Source: Umbelopsis ramanniana AG
Taxonomy: Eukaryota; Mucoromycota; Umbelopsidomycetes; Umbelopsidales; Umbelopsidaceae
DNA: 64,000 nt
Reading direction: 5' to 3'
NCBI RefSeq assembly: GCF_025399195.1
Contig: NW_026252130.1
Span: 151,321-215,320 of the forward strand
This document shows positions 57,927-64,000 of the stretch, in pieces. Position numbers and translations under genes: made by a program. Under the pieces are notes generated by a model that was given only the letters and a program-made list of their open reading frames with translations, did not search any database and was not told the DNA's origin. The stretch's first letter is position 1. Every line of letters begins with the position of its first letter.

Positions 57927-59215
57927 GTTTTAGTAAAGCGCTGCGGGTTGTGAATTTTTCTTGGCAGGTGCGGCACTTGGAAGCTCAATCAAAGACCTGG
58001 AAGCTGTCGGTCCTGCAACTATAGTCCGAAGCTAACGGTTATTCCATTGTAACGCTCGAGTCAGCTGACCTAGTCCGAAACTCGTTGTCGATATATTACA
58101 GAAAATCTAGTTTTATACATTAGATAGTGCTTGCAGTATGAATATGATAAACCTGCACTTACTATGATGATTTCTTAGAAGCTTTTGGTACAATTGTAGA
58201 TGGAGTGTAGTACGCAAGCAAGATGAGTAGCTTGGCTAAGGAATCTTGAGTTGCGAAATGGGTTAGCGAGTAATGCACCGCATTGTAACTGCGCGCATGA
58301 GCGAAGATGATGAAACTTGGTGGGGTTACCTTAAAGAGTGGAGATTCACTACTAAGTTATTCGTCATCATCTATTGATGACGCCATCTACTTGAATTTAC
58401 TTTACTCATAGAAGATCACTTCCGAGCTGGACTCCTCTGGGAGTAGTCTGGCGTTATTGCTTTGCCTCTCATGTCACTCTTCATGAATTGCTGCTACTAT
58501 AACCTTGTGATTTGTGCTCTATGTCCCTTACAGACGTCAAATAACAGCTGATTCAGACAATTTTACAAACACAAATCTCCGACGATGAACTCTTGTCGGG
58601 AGTAGACCTCCCTCCATTCCAGGCACAGGCGCAAAAAAGGACAACACAGCGACATTCCAGAGGCCTCTACAGCACCAAGTCAAAGAACCTGCCAACATGA
58701 TTCCACCCACAAAACATAGATAGCATGGTCGAACATGTATGGTTAAGTTGTTATAACTCCGACAATAATGGTGACAATAATAGATCTGCTAAAGACCAAC
58801 TAACGGTATCTAAGTCTAATCACACGAACAACATACACTTCAAACCCTATGAACATAACATCGATGAAAAATTAGTATAAGTAGCAGAACATTTGAAGTC
58901 AATAAACAGTAGTCAAGTCATATTTTTAAAGAAGTAACTTGGATTGCGAAGTAATCACTAGCAGAGGTGAAGAATAGACTTATCAGCTACAGATTGGACT
59001 CTACAGAGGCGGAGATCCGACACTCTTAAAAAGAAGAGGCTCTCTGAAATTCACAGTTTGTCCCCATTACCTCAAATCACTGCATCTTTTCGCAGTTTGT
59101 TCGTAGGATCAGAGTAGTTAATTAAGTCTAGGTGCAGTCCAAAATATCCCACAACTAAATCACTACATCTTTTTGCATTGTGTTCGTAGGATCAAATTTT
59201 GTTGATTATTTTATT
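57927..59215. other. Intergenic, promoter side of OrsD-type gene
   Basis: No gene seen. A 38-bp direct repeat lies near the right end. Confidence 0.45.
59074..59194. repeat. 38-bp direct repeat, two copies 83 bp apart
   Basis: Copies at 59074-59111 and 59157-59194 share AAATCACTRCATCTTTT and TGTTCGTAGGATCA with about five differences. They sit just before the OrsD-type gene and could be promoter elements or an element boundary. Confidence 0.7.
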
Positions 59216-62165
59216 ATGTTTGAGCACAGTAACAATACCGCAGCATCAATGATGGAACCAGAATGTGATGCGTTTCCATCGTATCTCCGAGTGCTTCCAG
59301 ATCTCCGGGTTGTCCTCTGCACTACCCATGGGTGTTGCTACACACGACAGTGGCTCTCCCGGCATCTATTAGAACAGCATCGGTTAAAAGGTAGAAGGCG
59401 GCAGAGAATCGAATCATCGAGTCGATTGAACGACATCGCTACCTCTAATACCGATGTTGTGCAGCCCCAAGATGGTACTAACGAAATTCGCGGGCTGCCG
59501 ACCGTACTGGGCTTCCTCTGCCACCTTCCTGACTGCGACTTTCGTTCGACTAGCAGCGACCGGATTCGAATGCACTATAATAAAGTGCATCAGTGGAAAG
59601 TTTTGCACCAAGGGGCTATGCCATGGAATGAGGCGTACGTACAGACGCTATTTCAGCAGACACAAAGCCAACATTACTTTGCAGTAGTTCTGGCAGACCA
59701 GGCTCACCCGTCCGCTACCCCGCAATATATATATCCCCGGGCCAATGCACCAAACAACGCCGCCCCAGCTTCTACCCGCAAGTGAGTACCTGTCTGTTGC
59801 TTACCTCGTGTGAACAGGACCATATATGAACCTTTTTCTATATTCCAGTGACGTTCAATCTTCTCCCCCCACTGTTACTGATAACGAATTGGATCAAATG
59901 ATGAGAGAGTACCATGCTGACCTTCAACAGGAACAAGATTGTGTAGAGACTGCACGAGATGTCTCCGAGCATACGCCGTGGATGAAGCGCACCGGTATAT
60001 ATGCCCATCTCTTAGGGCTAGAGCGTGATGAACTCGGTCCTAGCTGTTACCTCCCTGGGGTGCAAGAGGAGCCGTCGTTATTCCTGATCTGTGAGAGTAT
60101 CGGACGGGTCCTAGAAAAAGCGATGAATGCCCTTACGCATAACAGGAACAAAATTGCCCAAACCCTCAGACGACATGAAGCACGACTGCTCAATACTTTC
60201 ACGCGGAGGGAAATCTCCCCCCTGGATTACATCACTCAACTGCAGAATCCGAAGTCTCTTCAAACATATATCGAAACTTGGCAGCGGTTGATCTGCTACT
60301 GGCACCGAGTCGTTGAGCAGAGCCATCTCCGAGACACGCTCTTTCAACCGAGTGATCGACAGCTCGAAGCATGGTGCAAGGCAACCGACGCCGCGAGCGA
60401 ACTCGCCAGTCCAACGGACCCCGATCGCGACGAGGTATGTCCAGGATGAGATGGAATGATGTTTTGTTTCGTTTCTAACTCCTAGACACGCAGGCTTTCC
60501 GTGACAGACTCGATCGGGCTGTTCTCGAGTTTAGCCTTGCAATCATCCAACACTCTGTGCCACGTCGTAAGTTTGATTCTGTCCTTGTGTCGTATGCTGC
60601 TGTGCGCTTTTGGAGCCATAAGCAAGGCTCGTGGATGCCCGTCCGGAACTATACATCGATTCTGTCGCAGTTGATCTACGACTGCCAGATGGTGGTACTT
60701 GCCCAGGTGCTAGCGATGGCAGGGGATAACGATAATGCGGACATTGGTGCTATGATCGTTGATATTCGGGACCAGTGGCTGTTGAATGACACGGATGGTC
60801 CCGTTGTTGAATTGCTAGAGAATTGGGTACTCTCCTTCCGGATCGGTCAGACCGAAGTTCAACCGCCACAGATCCACTGGCGTGCCGATGGAGAGACACT
60901 GGTATGGTCGGATGTGATTCTCCACCTCTCAGACCTCCATAGGATCATCTTCGAAGGGGTTGCGGATGCTCGGCGAATTTTTGACGAAGAGCTATGCCTG
61001 AGTAGCCGGTCTAGTCCTGCATGTGATATTCCTGGTCTGGATCTCAGACTTCTCGTCGACAACTGGGGTGATAGAAAGCACGGCCAGTCGTTCCTGACCG
61101 ATTCGCGGAACGCAGCCTATGTCGACCCGCTTAACGACTGGGTGTACTCTCGTGTAGAGAAGTCCCAGGCGTTGTACGACACCTTCTGGTTGGAGACGGA
61201 CGCGAATACCTGTGTAGTACGCGCAGATGCCGTGCAACAGTATGAGGATGCGGTGCAGCGGTTTCTGCGCGCTCTTATGGTCCCGTTTTTCCTTGGGTCC
61301 GGCCAGCAGGGTCGACAAACCGACTTCATTGGTCTTAAGTGGAGGAATACTGATTACGTCCCACGAAACCTGTTTCTCCTTGGCGGGCAGATGTTGTTTA
61401 CCCTCTCCAACCGCAAAATCCGGTGCCAGAGCAATGCATCTCGATGGCCAGTTCGTTTCGTTCTCCCGGAAGTCGCTCAGCTTGTTACGCAGTTTCTAGT
61501 CCTAGTTCAGCCATTCCGTACGTTCCTCCATAGTGAGACACCGGGCTTTGGAACCGTCTCTGACTACTTGTGGTCCCGCGGCCCTGGTCCGTGGGAAGAG
61601 GATGCGATGACGCGGGTCGTGGTTGATGCAGGGAAGCTCATTCTGGGTAAGCATATCCATTTCCAGGCTTGGCAACAAATCACGATGGGTATCGCACGAC
61701 GGAAGTTCGCGAGCGCCGAGGCGAATCTGCTGATCGAGGAAGATGGAGATGACGAGGAGCCAAATCCTGTGCTCGTCAGCATGGCGGACCCACTCCATTG
61801 GCAGGCTGGCTATGACCCCCACCCAAATTATCATGTCTATGGAAGACCGGAGAACTCTGCGTTAACGGACGCCGAATTCGAAGGATTCCGACGTGTCGGT
61901 AGGCTATGGCACCAGTTCGTGCGCGATCCTATCCATTTCCAGCCTACACTTGTCCAGGATGTTTTGAATGGAACGTAAGTCATATTTTAATGCGTCCTTC
62001 CGTGATGTTAGCATTTTTTAACATTTGCATGGTAGGAGTGTGTCAGTTAATGCTGCGATTGGATCGTTTACTACTCCGTCTAAGCGACGCCAGGATGAGG
62101 AGCAAGAGAGCCCGATTGTACGGCGCGTGGCGCGACGGATGGCGCCTGCTCGGACTTGGCGATGA
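59216..62165 (+). CDS. OrsD-type C2H2 zinc-finger protein, helicase-less TLH-like gene
   Basis: Exons 59216-59781, 59849-60434, 60494-61974 and 62036-62165 join in frame to 920 residues. The N-terminus has two zinc-finger-like modules (LCTTHGCCYTRQWLSRHLLE and LCHLPDCDF followed by MHYNKVH), the OrsD/DUF3505 pattern. The middle, about 600-800, has NTDYVPRNLFLLGGQMLFTL, RWPVRFVLPEVAQLVTQFLV and FQAWQQITMGIARRKF. This block normally precedes a RecQ/DEAD helicase in fungal subtelomeric (TLH-like) genes. Here the protein instead ends in a short basic tail (PSKRRQDEEQ, VRRVARRMAPARTWR), so no helicase domain. The coding DNA is visibly more GC-rich than its surroundings. Possibly a mobile or subtelomeric element gene; function unknown. 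Confidence 0.75.
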
Positions 62166-62229
62166 TGGCGTATGGACCAAGCGAGGGAAAGGGTCTTCTT
62201 TATCTCCTTCCTTGTCAGCTCCCTGGTAT

Positions 62230-62391
62230 AGCTTACACTGTTAAATATAGTCTAGTTTTTTATAAGAGCGCTCAGTGCTCATGTTAATAGCTTACACTGG
62301 TAACTACAATCAGTCTTTTATTTAAGCGCTAAGTGCTTATGGCTTACACTGTTAACTACAGCCTAGTTTTTTACAAGTGCTAAGTGCTTAG
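62230..62391. repeat. Hairpin repeat array 1 (three units)
   Basis: Three units of about 50-59 bp starting near 62230, 62289 and 62341. Each holds GCTTACACTGTTAACTACAG (ACTGT/ACAGT arms) and AAGCGCTAAGTGCTTA (AAGC/GCTT arms), separated by a T-run. The array starts about 65 bp after the end of the OrsD-type gene. Confidence 0.8.
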
Positions 62392-62834
62392 TGTTGAGCA
62401 GTTCTTATGGCTAATAACAGTGATCAAAGCAACCTGTTTGCAGTCTTACCTCGTTTTCTATACTATATGTTGATCTGCTGTAAGTGTAAAGAAAATTCGT
62501 TGTCCAAAGTCGATATTTTATTTACCCAATGTTTAGCTGACTGATGGAACTTCAATTGTATGTTTTAGTGTTTACATGTTGCATTCTGGACACAATGAGC
62601 CAACCTTGAAGGTGTTTTTCTTCATACTGTCTGTAAATTTGTATATCTGAATGATAATTCGTCGCAACCATTGACAATATGAGGTATGTTTCTCTAATTT
62701 GCTAGGCGTTATCACTCTTCATAGCGGATATAGTTCTAAGGATGGGTGCTTTCATTTTTTAATAAACGAGCACCTTTAGCCGACATTTCGGAAGTCATTT
62801 GTTCAATGCGAGCATGAAGTACAGTGTTTCTTTG

Positions 62835-63064
62835 GACATGAAGCAGTTCACTATAGCCTAGTTGCCTTGTAAATTTGCCTTTAATGGAAATGTACGTATT
62901 TATGTCATAAAAACAAATGGCATACATCTTGCTGCTACTTTTACACCAAATGCTCAAATCGGCTATCCAAGGCAACAGTAGTATACTGAAGAGCGCGTAG
63001 ATGTCGCAGGGCGAGTTTGAGTCTATATAACTTAAGCATTCACCGGAGAAAATTAACATTAATG
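62835..63064. repeat. Dispersed degenerate repeat, copy B
   Basis: Counterpart of 26521-26759 in the same orientation; see that entry for shared blocks. A minus-strand frame across it is not kept in copy A, so it is probably non-coding. Confidence 0.55.
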
Positions 63065-63517
63065 CTTGCCACTAAGGTCGAAGTTATTATCCATAACCGA
63101 AAGTCAACTTACCTGGTCCTGGCGTTCAAATGAGCTATCGCTGAGAAGGACAAATGGATTGGTTGAGTTGATGCCGCATAGGAGTGGTCGAGTTTAAATC
63201 GTTTGTATCTGGCGATGGCGATTATGAAATAGTAGGAGAATATAACATAAGAAAGTAAAATGGTGTAGAAATGGACTGAAGGTGGAAATGAACGGAATGG
63301 AGTTGGGGAAGGGTGGAATGTAGAACGACATTCTTGTCATTCTCGATGAACTGGAGGTTATGATTAATTTTTGAAACCCCGCTGGCGGCAAGATTTTGCT
63401 TGCCCTGATAGCTTTAAGGAAACTTTCATTGCGTGATGGAACGACCGTTAGCGAGAGACATAGCGAGGGGGAAACTTTTAGGATTAAAAATTTAAAGGGA
63501 TTGCCTATTTAACCATT

Positions 63518-63550
63518 GAGTTGATTCAACGACGTCGCTACCTGTAGTAC
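63518..63550 (+). repeat. Duplicate fragment of the OrsD-type gene
   Basis: GAGTTGATTCAACGACGTCG and the following CTACCTGTAGTAC match 59419-59451 inside exon 1 of the OrsD-type gene with about six differences over 33 nt. Confidence 0.5.
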
Positions 63551-63554
63551 TCAG

Positions 63555-63950
63555 TTTTTAAAAGTGCTCATGTTAATAGCTTACATTGTTAAGTACAGCC
63601 AGTTCTAGTAAGCGCTAAATGCTTATGCTTACGCTTGTGCTTATGCTTATAGCTTAAACCGTAAACTACAGTCTCTTTTTTTTTTACAAGCGCTTAGTGC
63701 TTATGCTTCTTGGCTTACACAGTTAACTGCAGTCAGTTCTTGTAAGCGCTAAATGCTTATGATTATAGCTGGCACCGTCAACTACAGTCTCTTTTTTACA
63801 AGCGCTTATTGCTTATGCTTATGACTGACACTGTTAACTGCAGTCAGTTTTTTTTAAAAGCGCTTATGCTTATAGCTTGAACCGTTGACTATAGATTCCT
63901 TTTTTATGAGCGCTAAATGCTTGTGCTAATAGCGTACACTGTCAATCACA
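63555..63950. repeat. Hairpin repeat array 2 (about seven units)
   Basis: Same unit as array 1 (TAAGCGCTAAATGCTTAT, GCTTACACTGTTAACTGCAG, T-run), about 50-60 bp each, with TGCTTA micro-repeats around 63600-63655. Units vary mainly in T-run length. Confidence 0.85.
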
Positions 63951-64000
63951 TTGATACCTTTTTTAAACAGAGGAAGTTACGATACGATTGATTAAATTAC

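Larger units (their letters stand above)
62166..64000. other. Repeat-rich right end without a supported gene
   Basis: Contains two arrays of hairpin repeats, copy B of a dispersed repeat and a short duplicate of the OrsD-type gene's 5' coding region. No telomere-type repeat seen. Confidence 0.6.

Noticed and set aside
1-64000. CRISPR arrays, rRNA genes and bacterial-type operons
   Set aside because: No regularly spaced identical repeats with unique spacers and no rRNA motifs; the window is eukaryotic with spliced genes.

Overview
This window looks like nuclear DNA of a filamentous fungus, most likely an early-diverging Mucoromycota (Mucorales-like) species. Genes are split by short introns (mostly 50-130 nt) with GTAAGT/GTATGT-type donors. 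Intergenic DNA is AT-rich with TATA boxes close to the starts. The gene set is typical of fungi: a PDR-type ABC pump, fungal sugar porters, THI5, a two-domain DUF427 protein and an OrsD-type zinc-finger gene. The phylum is inferred from gene content, not from a marker gene. I rebuilt the exon structures by hand by requiring reading frame to be kept across consensus splice sites.

Layout. 0.5-5 kb: a complete PDR/ABCG drug-efflux pump (-). 5-9.7 kb: no supported gene. 9.8-10.8 kb: an unrecognised spliced gene (-) running into the promoter of a sugar porter (+, 10.8-12.5 kb). 13.4-13.9 kb: a small secreted protein. 14.2-16.6 kb: a divergent pair, YeeE/YedE sulfur transporter and GST-like protein. 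17-19.3 kb: an intracellular GH31 alpha-xylosidase-type enzyme. 21.4-23.1 kb: a second sugar porter. 24.3-25.7 kb: THI5 (HMP-P synthase) with a clear TPP riboswitch at its 3' end, the most notable object here. 27.8-29 kb: secreted SH3b-GH24 lysozyme. 29.1-30 kb: alpha/beta hydrolase. 31-32.9 kb: MFSD1-like transporter. 33.3-34.2 kb: a small four-exon gene with an SAP-like segment. 35.7-37.9 kb: secreted GH3 beta-glucosidase. 38.2-44.2 kb: a divergent DUF427/MFS gene pair present twice in tandem. 44.7-45.6 kb: Frag1/DRAM/Sfk1 membrane protein. 46.7-49.9 kb: a 15-exon gene joining two phosphoesterase (PF04185-type) domains. 51.7-52.3 kb: GNAT acetyltransferase. 52.4-59 kb: decayed DNA with hAT transposase relics, a tandem repeat and a broken gene. 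59.2-62.2 kb: an OrsD/C2H2-type gene related to the front part of fungal subtelomeric RecQ-helicase genes but lacking the helicase. 62.2-64 kb: hairpin-forming tandem repeats.

How they may work together. Two sugar porters around an intracellular alpha-xylosidase, plus a secreted beta-glucosidase, suggest uptake and cleavage of plant-derived oligosaccharides. The secreted phosphoesterase, lysozyme and efflux pump fit a saprotroph. The THI5 riboswitch implies thiamine feedback on 3'-end splicing of its own transcript. The right-hand 11 kb is transposon- and repeat-rich and resembles subtelomeric DNA, although no telomere repeat is seen.
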